Shown piece after piece: positions 1 to 8,596 of a DNA stretch of 25,071 nucleotides; within the stretch, counting starts at the first letter, position 1, and the number at the start of each line of letters is the position of its first letter. The DNA lies in contig PABM01000016.1 in assembly GCA_002702745.1 (NCBI GenBank), forward strand, positions 1,834 through 26,904, read 5' to 3'. Source of the DNA: Flavobacteriaceae bacterium (lineage in GTDB: Bacteria; Bacteroidota; Bacteroidia; Flavobacteriales; Flavobacteriaceae). Both the position numbers and the translations under genes were made by a program. Below the pieces are notes generated by a model that saw only the letters and a list, made by a program, of their open reading frames with translations, did no database searches and had not been told where the DNA came from.

Positions 1-993
1 TCTTACTTTGAAAGAACAAGTAAGGACTTAATCGTATTTAAGCCACTTCCAACTTCATCTGGTTATACTTCAACCCAAGATAACATTGGTAAAATTGAAG
101 GTAATGGTATAGAACTTGATATTGATTTAGAAATGTTTGACATTCTACCTGTTAATGTAGACGGTCTTAGCTGGAATGCTAGAGTAAACTTTACTAAGAG
201 TGAAGCTACTGTTACAGAACAAGCAGATGATCAAATTATATATGGTGGTTCTACAGCTACTTGGCTAGGTGGTAACGCTGCAATTCAGGGTGAACCTCTT
301 GGTGTTATAGTTGGTACTAGAATCGAAAGAGATGACAATGGTAATTATGTAGTTAACGCATCTGGTAACTATGGTGTTGAAGATGTTATGGCTATTGATG
401 CTAACGGTAACGAAGTTCCATTAGGTACTGAAGGATCTAGAACAATTACTCCGATAATTGGTAATCCAGAGCCTGATTACGTAATGAACTTTATTAACAC
501 TTTAAAGTATAAGAACTTTACTTTAGGATGGCAATTAAGCCATACTGCTGGTGGAGATATCGTTGCTAAAACAGTTGCTACATTACTTGGTCGTGGTGGT
601 ATCGTAGAAGACAGAAAGAATACATTTATTCTTCCTGGTGTAAATATCGATGGTTCTCCAAACAACTTACAGATTAATAACTCAACTTACTACTTTAGTA
701 ATGTGTTATTCGGTCCACTAGAATTATCAGTATATGATGGTTCAGTTGTTAGATTACAAGAATTATCTTTATCATACTCTTTCCCACAGAAGTTTTTAGA
801 TAAAACTCCTTTTGGTGCATTATCTTTAACAGCTACAGGATTCAATTTATGGTATGATGCCTATAATGTTCCTGATGCAACAAACTTCGATCCTAACGTT
901 GCCGGTACTGGTGTTGGTAACGCAAGAGGATGGGATTTCCTTAATGGACCTAGTTCAAAAAGGTATGGTATTAGTGTAAAAGCATCATTTTAA
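1..993 (+). CDS. SusC-type TonB-dependent receptor, C-terminal part
   Basis: This is the last 330 residues of an outer-membrane TonB-dependent receptor; the reading frame is open from base 1, so the plug and N-terminus lie outside the window. SusC-type receptors form the barrel of a nutrient pump that imports oligomers bound by a SusD lid, powered by TonB-ExbBD. The visible part has alternating short beta-strand segments, the typical receptor stretch GKIEGNGIELD near the start, and a barrel-like end KRYGISVKASF finishing in Phe, as outer-membrane barrels usually do. The susD-like gene starts 21 bases downstream, which supports the SusC reading over a generic siderophore receptor. The substrate cannot be read from this fragment. 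Codons are rich in GGT, GCT and AAC, suggesting high expression. Family call is confident; specificity is unknown. Confidence 0.93.
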   Translation, partial: SYFERTSKDLIVFKPLPTSSGYTSTQDNIGKIEGNGIELDIDLEMFDILPVNVDGLSWNARVNFTKSEATVTEQADDQIIYGGSTATWLGGNAAIQGEPLGVIVGTRIERDDNGNYVVNASGNYGVEDVMAIDANGNEVPLGTEGSRTITPIIGNPEPDYVMNFINTLKYKNFTLGWQLSHTAGGDIVAKTVATLLGRGGIVEDRKNTFILPGVNIDGSPNNLQINNSTYYFSNVLFGPLELSVYDGSVVRLQELSLSYSFPQKFLDKTPFGALSLTATGFNLWYDAYNVPDATNFDPNVAGTGVGNARGWDFLNGPSSKRYGISVKASF

Positions 994-1014
994 TAACGTA
1001 TAAATCAATTAATT

Positions 1015-2898
1015 ATGAAAAGAATTTTTAAATATTTAATGATGACAGTCTTTGTGGCCGGCACAATGTTCTACTCATGTGAAACTACTGAGCTAGAGGA
1101 TCTTGTTGACCCGAATGCACTGTCTGCAGATTTAGCTGATGCTGATCTGCTATTAAACTCAATCCAGGTAAGTTACCTAGGTGCTATGCAAGACATGCAA
1201 TTTAATGGTGCTTCATTAGGTAGAATTAGTTACATGGGTGGAAGAGTTTATTATAATAATTTTGGTAGTGGTACTGTAAGTGGAGCCTGGGGTAGTTTAT
1301 ACTCTGGTATGCTTCCCGATATCGCTGCGATTGAATCTCAAAATGGTGAAGAAAATTTATTAGCTTTCCATTTAGGAATCTCAAAAGCTATGGCAGCTCA
1401 TGTTATGATGGGTATTGTTGATTCTGTGGGTGATATTCCATGGAGTGAAGCAAATAATCCATCTGAATTTCCGAGTCCATCTGTTGATGCTGATGAAGAT
1501 GTTTACACAGCTGCAATGGCAATGTTAGACGAAGCTGAAAGTTATTTAGCTGCTGCTGGTGGTGGAGACGATCTATTCTACGGCGGTAACACTGTTAACT
1601 GGATGAAATTTATCAACACATTGAGATTTAGATATCACTTAACTGTAGGTACTCCAGCTGCAACAATTTTAGAGTTTATAGGAGCTAATCCTATCATAAG
1701 CTCAGCTGACGCTGATATGCAGTTTAACTATGGGACTCAAGAATTACAGCCTGATACTCGTCATCCTTGGTACCAATCAGATTATACTACATCTGGTGCT
1801 AATATCTATCAGTCTTCATGGCTTATGGATCTTATGGATGGTGATCAGGATGAGTGGTATGACTACTGGACAACACCTGGTGGTGGTGCCGAATATGTTT
1901 CAGATGGTAAAGTAAATATTACATCTGATGATCCTAGAAGAAGATATTACTTCTACAGACAAACTTGGGCAACGCCTGGGTCATCAGGTATGCTTTATTA
2001 CAATGGTTCATCATACATGTGGCCTGTTGAGTTAAGTGCTGGTGGTGCCGGATCATATGTTGACGGTGAAACACTACAATGTTCATTACAATCACAGCCA
2101 TTCCATTTAGAGTTTACTGAAGATGGAAATAATGATTATGGAATTGGTAGATGGTGTACTAACTTCCTTGGATATTGGGGAAGACATCATGGAAATGATG
2201 AAGGAACACCTCCGGACAACTTTACTAGAACTGCTGTAGGTGTATATCCTGCTGGTGGTAGTTTTGATAACCAACCTGATATTCCAGACTATGCAGTTCA
2301 TGGATCGCTTGGAGCGTTCCCAACTGGAGCTGTTTGGCAAGGTAATGGTGGTGGTGGTGCCGGTATTTGGCCAATCTACTTATCATCTTATGTTCACTTT
2401 ATGGTTGCTGAGACTCAGTTAGCTGCTGGTGATAAAGCTGGTGCTGCTGCAAGTATGAGAACAGCAATGGAGCATTCATTTGCTAAAGTATTATCAATGA
2501 GCTCTGTTGATCCTGATGCTAACGCAGACATGTTTGCTACAGCTGCAGATGTTACAGCATTTATTGATATGAAAGTAGCTGAATTTGAAGCTGCTCCTGC
2601 ATCAACTGGTCTTGACGGATTAGGATGGCCTTCTGCAAAAGACGAATTAGATGTTCTTGGTGAACAATATTTTGTTGCTTTGTATGGTGGAGCTAACGAT
2701 GCTTGGAACTTTATAAGAAGAACTGGACATCCTAGAACTCTTTCCAGAGGATTAATGAATAATGACGAGTCTGGAGCGTTCCCTAGAACTGGAACTTATC
2801 CTTCAGGTGAAATCAGTGCTAATCCTAATATCTTACAAAGACAAGATAATTCAACTCAAGTCTTCTGGGATAGTGGAGTAACTAATCCTGCTAACTAA
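1015..2898 (+). CDS. SusD/RagB-type outer-membrane lipoprotein
   Basis: This is the surface lipoprotein that caps the SusC barrel and captures substrate. The 627-residue product starts with a lipoprotein signal (MKRIFKYLMM, hydrophobic core, then FYSC with lipidated Cys22), followed by the acidic ETTELEDL that suits export to the cell surface. After the signal come the SusD-like LVDPNALSADLADADLLLNSIQ-type opening, helical TPR-like segments, and the C-terminal W-N-F-I-R-R-T-G-H-P element common in SusD-like proteins. Several Gly-rich stretches (GGGAEY, GGGGAG) and many Trp/Tyr residues are visible; aromatic residues often form the ligand site, but no ligand can be named. It lies 21 bases after susC and 14 before the next lipoprotein gene, so the three are probably cotranscribed. 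The start ATG is followed by a perfect signal peptide, so the start is secure. Confidence 0.95.
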   Translation: MKRIFKYLMMTVFVAGTMFYSCETTELEDLVDPNALSADLADADLLLNSIQVSYLGAMQDMQFNGASLGRISYMGGRVYYNNFGSGTVSGAWGSLYSGMLPDIAAIESQNGEENLLAFHLGISKAMAAHVMMGIVDSVGDIPWSEANNPSEFPSPSVDADEDVYTAAMAMLDEAESYLAAAGGGDDLFYGGNTVNWMKFINTLRFRYHLTVGTPAATILEFIGANPIISSADADMQFNYGTQELQPDTRHPWYQSDYTTSGANIYQSSWLMDLMDGDQDEWYDYWTTPGGGAEYVSDGKVNITSDDPRRRYYFYRQTWATPGSSGMLYYNGSSYMWPVELSAGGAGSYVDGETLQCSLQSQPFHLEFTEDGNNDYGIGRWCTNFLGYWGRHHGNDEGTPPDNFTRTAVGVYPAGGSFDNQPDIPDYAVHGSLGAFPTGAVWQGNGGGGAGIWPIYLSSYVHFMVAETQLAAGDKAGAAASMRTAMEHSFAKVLSMSSVDPDANADMFATAADVTAFIDMKVAEFEAAPASTGLDGLGWPSAKDELDVLGEQYFVALYGGANDAWNFIRRTGHPRTLSRGLMNNDESGAFPRTGTYPSGEISANPNILQRQDNSTQVFWDSGVTNPAN

Positions 2899-2912
2899 TA
2901 AAAATAGAAACT

Positions 2913-3803
2913 ATGAAAAATATATTTAAATTATTATTTGCTTCTCTTTTTATAGTAAATTTCTCTTGTCACGACAGTGAAAATGTTATTGACGGAGTAT
3001 TAGACTATGAAACTGGGGCAATTTTAAGAACAATTTCTGTAGATAATGCAGTATTAAACTCTTCTGATCCTGAAAGTGCATTTGTTGCAACTGTTGAGGC
3101 TCAAGACGAAGCAGATGGTGCATTACTTTCTGAAATTAGAGTAAATGCTAAATTCAGAGATTTATCTCCTGATAGTGGAACAACAGAAGCTGAGGCTTTT
3201 GTTTACTCCATTCCAGCGAGTGCAACTTATGAAGGGCCTGTTGGACTTCCGAGAGCTGACATATCTATGTCTTTTGGAGCTGCAGCTGCAGCAATGGGAC
3301 TATCTCCTAGTGATTATGAGCCTGGTGATGTTGTTATAGTTCAACTTGAAATAGTATTAACCGATGGTAGAGTATATGGACCTGATTCTGCAGCTGGTAT
3401 TATTACTGGTGGATTCTTCTCGTCTCCATTCCAATACAATGCATTATTAACTTGTTCACCTCAACCTGGTAATTACGTTGTAGAAATGCAAGATAGTTAT
3501 GGTGATGGATGGCAAAGTGCTGAAGGAATTGCAGTTAACATTGATGGTACTACTGTATATGCATCTCTATGTAATGAGTGGGGAGACTCACCTGCTGGAT
3601 GTGTTGGATCTGGTACTTCAAATTACGACGGTTCTGTAACTATTACAATTCCAGAAGGAACTCAATCTGCTACATGGAATTATACTGGTGATTCATATCC
3701 TGGTGAAGTTTCATTCCAGATTTATGCTCCTGACGGATCATTAATCTTAGATATATCTGAGCCTGGACCTGGTTTATTACCGGTCGCGGTATGTGCTCAG
3801 TAA
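2913..3803 (+). CDS. SusCD-linked lipoprotein with SYGDGW-type module, function unknown
   Basis: I do not recognise a named family for the whole 296-residue protein. It has a clear lipoprotein signal (MKNIFKLLFASLFIVNFSC, lipidated Cys19) followed by acidic HDSEN, so a surface outer-membrane location is likely. Residues 20 to about 170 are beta-rich and resemble small SusE/F-like or Ig-like companions of SusCD loci, but without a diagnostic motif. The second half starts after a Cys (LLTC) and holds DSYGDGWQ, a Gly/Asp loop seen in beta-sandwich modules of secreted Bacteroidota proteins, then a second Cys pair (SLCNEWGD, AGCVG) and a terminal Cys (AVCAQ). The Cys residues could form disulfides in the sandwich. 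Position directly behind susD and before a terminator suggests an accessory binding subunit of the same uptake complex. That role is inferred. Confidence 0.8.
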   Translation: MKNIFKLLFASLFIVNFSCHDSENVIDGVLDYETGAILRTISVDNAVLNSSDPESAFVATVEAQDEADGALLSEIRVNAKFRDLSPDSGTTEAEAFVYSIPASATYEGPVGLPRADISMSFGAAAAAMGLSPSDYEPGDVVIVQLEIVLTDGRVYGPDSAAGIITGGFFSSPFQYNALLTCSPQPGNYVVEMQDSYGDGWQSAEGIAVNIDGTTVYASLCNEWGDSPAGCVGSGTSNYDGSVTITIPEGTQSATWNYTGDSYPGEVSFQIYAPDGSLILDISEPGPGLLPVAVCAQ

Positions 3804-3817
3804 ATCAAATATTTATT

Positions 3818-3857
3818 AAAAAAAAAGAGCTTTACTTCGGTAAGGCTCTTTTTTTTT
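3818..3857 (+). terminator. Intrinsic terminator with TTCG tetraloop after the SusCD locus
   Basis: A 10-bp stem (AGAGCTTTAC at 3826-3835 pairing with GTAAGGCTCT at 3840-3849, one T-G wobble) closes on the extra-stable TTCG loop and runs into eight T residues (3850-3857). A run of A residues precedes the stem, so the structure could also work for the opposite strand. It lies 15 bases after the stop of the third lipoprotein gene and separates it from the promoter of the next gene. Confidence 0.93.
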
Positions 3858-3867
3858 GTCAATTGAT

Positions 3868-3875
3868 TACATTTG
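3868..3875 (+). promoter_or_regulatory. Bacteroidota -7 box (TACATTTG) before the FG-GAP lipoprotein gene
   Basis: The octamer fits the Bacteroidota sigma-70-type -7 consensus TAnnTTTG exactly and ends 4 bases before the ATG at 3880. No convincing TTTG -33 element is seen at 19-21 bases upstream, where the terminator lies. If the box is used, transcription would begin at or next to the start codon, giving a leaderless message. The box lies inside a 5-bp inverted repeat (ATTAC 3866-3870, GTAAT 3875-3879). Confidence 0.5.
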
Positions 3876-3879
3876 TAAT

Positions 3880-6800
3880 ATGAAAAAATTATACTGTCTT
3901 AAAGTATTAATAATGATATTTTTTATAACTGGCTGTAATACAAATGAAGATAAAGCATATACGATTCCATTTGAAAAGCTATCATCTGAGTATTCTGGTA
4001 TAAATTTTTCTAATCTTATCACTCCTAACCTAGAATCCTCAGAAAATCTTTTTGACTATGACTACTTTTATAACGGTTCTGGTGTAGGAATTGCCGATAT
4101 AAACAATGATGGATTAAAAGATATAATCTTTACCGCAAATCAAGAAGCAAACAAACTTTATCTAAATATGGGGAATCTTCAATTTGAAGATATAACCAGT
4201 TTAAGTAATATTAACTCAAAAAATAAAAGTTGGTCAAGTGGAGTAACTTTTGCAGATATTAATAATGATGGATGGCTAGATATATATATTTCTCAGGGTG
4301 GACCAGATAAACCTGAAACTCGAAAAAATTTATTATTGATTAATAACCAAGATCTAACCTTCAGTGAAATGGCTAAAGAATATGGGCTAGACGATGAAGG
4401 AATTAGTACTCAGTCAGCTTTTTTTGATTTTGACAAGGATGGAGATTTAGATTGTGTAGTTATGAATGAAAATGAGTTTTATGGCTATAATCCAATATCG
4501 TTTTTTGAAAAATATAAAGACAAGTCAGTTTTATTAGCTAACTCATCTCATTTATATGAACAAATTGACGGTAAATTTATAAATATTACAGAGAAGGCTG
4601 GTCTACTGAGTCCAACGTTTGGACTAGGATTGTGTATAAGTGATATAAATAATGATAACTGGCCTGATATTTATATCGCTAACGATTATTATGTAAAAGA
4701 CGCCATGTATATAAATAACCAGGATGGAACTTTTACTAATCAAATTCAGGAATCAACTAAGCAAATATCTTTTTATGGGATGGGTGTTGATATTGAAGAT
4801 ATTAATAATGATAACCTTAGTGATATTTTTGTTTTGGATATGGCTTCAAGTGATCATGTAAGGTCAAAAACCTTGATGGCATCAATGAATACTTCAAATT
4901 TTGATTTGATAACAAATAAATTAGATCAGCATTATCAATATATGTTCAATTCCCTTCAGTTAAATCTTGGAAATAATAAATATCATAACGTATCTCATCA
5001 ACTTAATATGGCTAAAACTGATTGGAGTTGGGCAGGGCTGATATTTGATTATAATTTGGATGGCAATGAAGATGTTTTTGTTACTAACGGTTACAGAAAA
5101 TATGGTTCTGACAATGATTCACGTATAAAAATCAATCAAACAAAAATAGAGTATAATAACAGAGTTCCTATAGATATGAAAAAAAGACTTTATGATAAAC
5201 TACCCTCTGAAAAATTATCAAATTTACTCTATAAAAATGAGGGAAATTTAACATTTAACGAAGTTGGAGGACAATCCAATATATTAGAACCTAGCTTTTC
5301 AAATGGTGCAGCCTATGCAGATTTAGACAATGATGGAGATTTAGAAATCGTCATTAATAACATTGACGATAACGCATTTGTTTATAAAAATATTTCTGTA
5401 GAAAATAATCTTGGAAATTTTCTAAAAGTTGCAGTAAAGGGGAAACTTTCAGAAAATTTTGCAAAGGGTACAATATATTTTGGAAATAGTTCTAAAATAA
5501 AGGAATCTAAACGCGTTAGAGGGTATTTATCGTCAGTAACTGACGAATTACATTTTGGATTAGGAAAAGTCTCTAAGATTGACTCATTAGTTGTTGAATG
5601 GAATTCAGGTAATAAGCAGGTTATTTATGAAATTGAGACAAATCAGACGATCACTGTAAATGAGGAAAATTCTAAATTAACTAATTCAATAAATAAAGAT
5701 TTAGAGTCTATTTTCAGTAGGGTTAATAATTTTGTTAAATATTCTCACAAAGAAAATGTATTTGATGACTTTAGTACTGAAATACTACTCCCCTATAAGC
5801 AGTCAACACTAGGTCCTTTTATTTCAACTGCTGATTTAAATAATGATGGTAAAGAAGATATTTTTATTGGTGGAGCTCATAAACAGGATGCAAAAATATT
5901 TTTATCAAATGAAAACGGATTGATTGAAAAGAATATTGAATCATTTGACGTTGATTCAAAAAATGAAGATATGGAGTCAATCTTCATTGACATAGATAAT
6001 GATAAAGATCTAGACTTGTATGTTGTAAGTGGTGGAAATGAATTTAACAACAGATCTATTGAATTAGCTGATCGAATTTATTTGAATGATGGAAAAGGAA
6101 ATTTTAAAAGAGATACGCAAGAAGATTTACAAAATTATACAATTAGCGGTAAGACGGTAACGGAAATTGATTATGATAATGATGGAGATAGTGATATAAT
6201 TATAGGAAATAGAATTCAAACAAAAAAATATCCAATTCATGAACCTTCAATCATTTATGAAAATATTTCTGGAAAATTTTATAATAACACATATAATATT
6301 GCTCCTGAATTTGAAAATTTTGGTATTGTGAATAAAGTTATTAAAACAGACTTCAATAACGATGGATGGGATGATTTCATCGCAGTTGGAGAATGGACTA
6401 ATATCGGTATGTTTTTAAATGAAAATGGAAAATTTAGAGATATTAGTAATGAGAGTAATCTTGAAAACACATATGGTCTGTGGTTTAATGTAATAGAAAC
6501 AGATATTAATAATGATGGACTAAATGATTATTTGGTTGGAAACATTGGTGAAAATTCAAAATATAAGACAAGTATAGATAAACCACTAAAAATATTTGGA
6601 AATGATTTTGATGGCAATGGTACTCATGACTTGGTTTTAAGCTATAAATACGAAGGTAATTATGTTCCACTTCGAGGAAAGGAGTGTTCTACACAACAAA
6701 TGCCATTTATCTCTGAAAAAATTCCAACATTTGAGGAATTTGCTAATGCTTCAATTGAAGATATCTATGGTAACGAAATTATTGATGCATATGAAAGAAA

Positions 6801-7176
6801 GGTAACTAGCTTTGAATCGATTGTATTAATTAATAGGGGTAATAATAAATTTGATGTCCAAAAACTACCACCATTGGCTCAATCCATTCCTATTTTGACT
6901 AGTGATGTTTATGACATAAATAATGATGGATTTGAAGATATAGTTGTCGCTGGTAATATTTATAATACTGAGGTTGAAACACCAAGGTTAGATAATCAGT
7001 TTGCATTAGTCTTGATTTCAAATAAAAACAGTAATTACAATGTGATTGGGCCTGATAAAAGTGGCCTGTATTTATCTGGTAATACAAAATCAATTAAAAT
7101 AATTGGAAATGATAGCCCAAAATTATTGGTTGCAAACAATAACTCTGACTTAGAAGTATTTGAATTGAATAAATAA
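3880..7176 (+). CDS. FG-GAP/VCBS repeat and ASPIC/UnbV lipoprotein
   Basis: This large surface lipoprotein is built from beta-propeller type repeats. The ATG at 3880 gives a 1098-residue protein with a lipoprotein signal (MKKLYCLKVLIMIFFITGC, Cys19); a longer reading from a TTG at 3856 would start inside the terminator and spoil the signal, so it is rejected. Fourteen Ca-binding-like D-x-(N/D)-x-D-G motifs are visible: near residues 74, 126, 183, 255, 307, 390 and 481, then, after an ASPIC/UnbV-like segment (about 540-597, RVRGYLSS...LHFGLGK...VEWNSG), near 652, 703, 764, 824, 875, 909 and 1012. Proteins of this kind are common beside SusCD loci in marine Flavobacteriia; their ligand and job are not established. 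No catalytic motif is seen. Its stop overlaps the rlmB start by one base, although the functions are unrelated. Confidence 0.92.
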   Translation: MKKLYCLKVLIMIFFITGCNTNEDKAYTIPFEKLSSEYSGINFSNLITPNLESSENLFDYDYFYNGSGVGIADINNDGLKDIIFTANQEANKLYLNMGNLQFEDITSLSNINSKNKSWSSGVTFADINNDGWLDIYISQGGPDKPETRKNLLLINNQDLTFSEMAKEYGLDDEGISTQSAFFDFDKDGDLDCVVMNENEFYGYNPISFFEKYKDKSVLLANSSHLYEQIDGKFINITEKAGLLSPTFGLGLCISDINNDNWPDIYIANDYYVKDAMYINNQDGTFTNQIQESTKQISFYGMGVDIEDINNDNLSDIFVLDMASSDHVRSKTLMASMNTSNFDLITNKLDQHYQYMFNSLQLNLGNNKYHNVSHQLNMAKTDWSWAGLIFDYNLDGNEDVFVTNGYRKYGSDNDSRIKINQTKIEYNNRVPIDMKKRLYDKLPSEKLSNLLYKNEGNLTFNEVGGQSNILEPSFSNGAAYADLDNDGDLEIVINNIDDNAFVYKNISVENNLGNFLKVAVKGKLSENFAKGTIYFGNSSKIKESKRVRGYLSSVTDELHFGLGKVSKIDSLVVEWNSGNKQVIYEIETNQTITVNEENSKLTNSINKDLESIFSRVNNFVKYSHKENVFDDFSTEILLPYKQSTLGPFISTADLNNDGKEDIFIGGAHKQDAKIFLSNENGLIEKNIESFDVDSKNEDMESIFIDIDNDKDLDLYVVSGGNEFNNRSIELADRIYLNDGKGNFKRDTQEDLQNYTISGKTVTEIDYDNDGDSDIIIGNRIQTKKYPIHEPSIIYENISGKFYNNTYNIAPEFENFGIVNKVIKTDFNNDGWDDFIAVGEWTNIGMFLNENGKFRDISNESNLENTYGLWFNVIETDINNDGLNDYLVGNIGENSKYKTSIDKPLKIFGNDFDGNGTHDLVLSYKYEGNYVPLRGKECSTQQMPFISEKIPTFEEFANASIEDIYGNEIIDAYERKVTSFESIVLINRGNNKFDVQKLPPLAQSIPILTSDVYDINNDGFEDIVVAGNIYNTEVETPRLDNQFALVLISNKNSNYNVIGPDKSGLYLSGNTKSIKIIGNDSPKLLVANNNSDLEVFELNK

Positions 7177-7907
7177 TGGAAAAAAACACAGAAATTTACG
7201 GCATAAGGGCTGTAATTGAAGCAATTAATTCATCTAAGGATATCGATAAGGTTTTTATTCAAACCGGGCTTAAAGGAAAGCTTATTGGACAATTAGAATC
7301 ACTTATAAGAAAAAATAAAATCAACTTTTCTTATGTTCCAACACAAAAACTTGATAGACTTTCAAAAAAGAATCATCAAGGGGTTATTGCTAGAATTGCT
7401 CCAATTAAATTTTATACTATTGATAGCTTTAGCGAAGTATTAGAAAAATCTAAAAACCCATTTGTTTTAATACTGGATCAAATAAATGATGTTAGGAATT
7501 TTGGAGCAATCATCAGAACAGCTGAAATTAGTGGTGTAGATGGGATAATAATTCAAAACAGTTCATCAGCACCTGTTAATTCAGATACAATAAAGACAAG
7601 TGCTGGAGCTATTTTCAATATTCCAATCTGTAAAGTAAATCATATTAAAGATGCCATTTATCATTTACAATCTTTAAATATTTCTATAATTTCCGCATCC
7701 GAAAAATCAGTAAAAAATATCTATGATGTTGATTTAAAAGGACCTACAGCAATAATCATGGGGTCTGAACAAAAAGGAATTAACAAGTCTGTAATTAACC
7801 TATCCGATGAGTCTGTTAAACTTCCTATGTATGGAAAAATTGAATCACTTAATGTTTCTGTTGCATGTGGAATTTTTCTTTATGAAGTAGTAAGGCAAAG
7901 AATCTAA
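7176..7907 (+). CDS. rlmB: 23S rRNA (guanosine-2'-O-)-methyltransferase RlmB
   Basis: A SpoU-type (TrmH family) methyltransferase that 2'-O-methylates a guanosine in the peptidyl-transferase loop of 23S rRNA (G2251 in E. coli), using S-adenosylmethionine. The 243-residue length equals that usual for RlmB. An N-terminal substrate-binding domain (about 1-75, opening with EIYGIRAVIEAI) is followed by the knotted SPOUT domain with all three motifs: motif 1 NDVRNFGAIIRTAE (104-117, Asn104 and Arg114), motif 2 IMGSEQKGI (194-202, Glu198) and motif 3 LPMYGKIESLNVSVAC (216-231, Asn226). Paralogues such as TrmH are possible, but the N-terminal domain favours RlmB. The start codon shares one base with the stop of the preceding lipoprotein gene, so it is translated from the same message. 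It overlaps the convergent HAD gene by four bases. Confidence 0.9.
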   Translation: MEKNTEIYGIRAVIEAINSSKDIDKVFIQTGLKGKLIGQLESLIRKNKINFSYVPTQKLDRLSKKNHQGVIARIAPIKFYTIDSFSEVLEKSKNPFVLILDQINDVRNFGAIIRTAEISGVDGIIIQNSSSAPVNSDTIKTSAGAIFNIPICKVNHIKDAIYHLQSLNISIISASEKSVKNIYDVDLKGPTAIIMGSEQKGINKSVINLSDESVKLPMYGKIESLNVSVACGIFLYEVVRQRI

Positions 7908-8596
7908 AGTAAAATCGGAATAATTTCTTTAAGACTATTTACAATAATCATATTTTCTCTTTCGTGCTCATTAGTTTTGTGAAAGTCATAGTATATAGCT
8001 TTCATTCCTACTCCCAAAGCACCGAGAATATCTGCATTAAAATTATCACCAATCATTATAGAGTTTTTGACATTTGTGTTTGCTGATGTTAATGCGTGAT
8101 CAAATATTAATTTATGAGGTTTCTTTACTCCAACATCTTCAGAGATTGTAACGGTCTCAAAATATTGAATCAAGTCTGATTTTTGCAGTTTTCTTTTTTG
8201 AACTTCCTTAAAACCATTTGTAATAATATGCATTTTGTATTTAGACTTTAACAAATCCAAAACGGTTAAGGTATCTGGTATTAAATGATTGAAATCTGAA
8301 AGATGCTCTATATAATCTATTGCAAGCTGATTAATAAGATCATCATTAATGTCATAATTTAACTTTTTAAACGTATCAGAAAGTCTGTAATATCTCAGGT
8401 CAGCTTTACTGACTTTGTTCACGCGATACATCTCCCAATATTTTCTGTTAATTGGATGATAAAAATTTAAAAATTTAGATACATCAATACTTATATCATT
8501 TTTTTTTAGAATCTTAAGAAAGGTTAAATCAGAATTTTTATCAAAGTCCCAAAGGGTGTGATCTAAATCAAAAAATATGTTATCTATTAGTTTCAT
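7904..8596 (-). CDS. HAD-superfamily phosphatase, YjjG-like (nucleotidase type)
   Basis: A 230-residue haloacid dehalogenase-type hydrolase. Motif I is FFDLDHTLWDF (nucleophile Asp10 and acid/base Asp12), motif II is IITNG with Thr126, motif III is the Lys in VGVKKPHK (158-159), and motif IV is MIGDNFNADI (Asp184, Asp189). All catalytic residues are present. Residues about 17-105 form the helical C1-type cap. The DLDHTLWDF signature and length match the YjjG/5'-nucleotidase subgroup, which dephosphorylates pyrimidine and non-canonical nucleoside monophosphates in E. coli; the substrate here is inferred. It begins directly after the stop of the mpl-like gene (no spacer) and is the last gene of the adk-obgE operon. 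Its stop overlaps the convergent rlmB by four bases. Confidence 0.87.
   Translation of the reverse strand: MKLIDNIFFDLDHTLWDFDKNSDLTFLKILKKNDISIDVSKFLNFYHPINRKYWEMYRVNKVSKADLRYYRLSDTFKKLNYDINDDLINQLAIDYIEHLSDFNHLIPDTLTVLDLLKSKYKMHIITNGFKEVQKRKLQKSDLIQYFETVTISEDVGVKKPHKLIFDHALTSANTNVKNSIMIGDNFNADILGALGVGMKAIYYDFHKTNEHERENMIIVNSLKEIIPILL

Noticed and set aside
3856..3879. N-terminal extension of the FG-GAP lipoprotein from a TTG codon
   Set aside because: It starts inside the T-run of the terminator, crosses the -7 box, and displaces the clean lipoprotein signal that begins at the ATG at 3880.
4099..6930. Recurring DNA motif gatattaataatgatgga as a mobile or CRISPR-like repeat
   Set aside because: It is in frame at irregular spacing and encodes the D-I-N-N-D-G propeller motif, so it is explained by protein repeats.
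1..7176. A complete polysaccharide utilisation locus
   Set aside because: No glycoside hydrolase, lyase, sulfatase or SusR/ECF regulator is visible in the window; a peptide or other substrate is equally possible.
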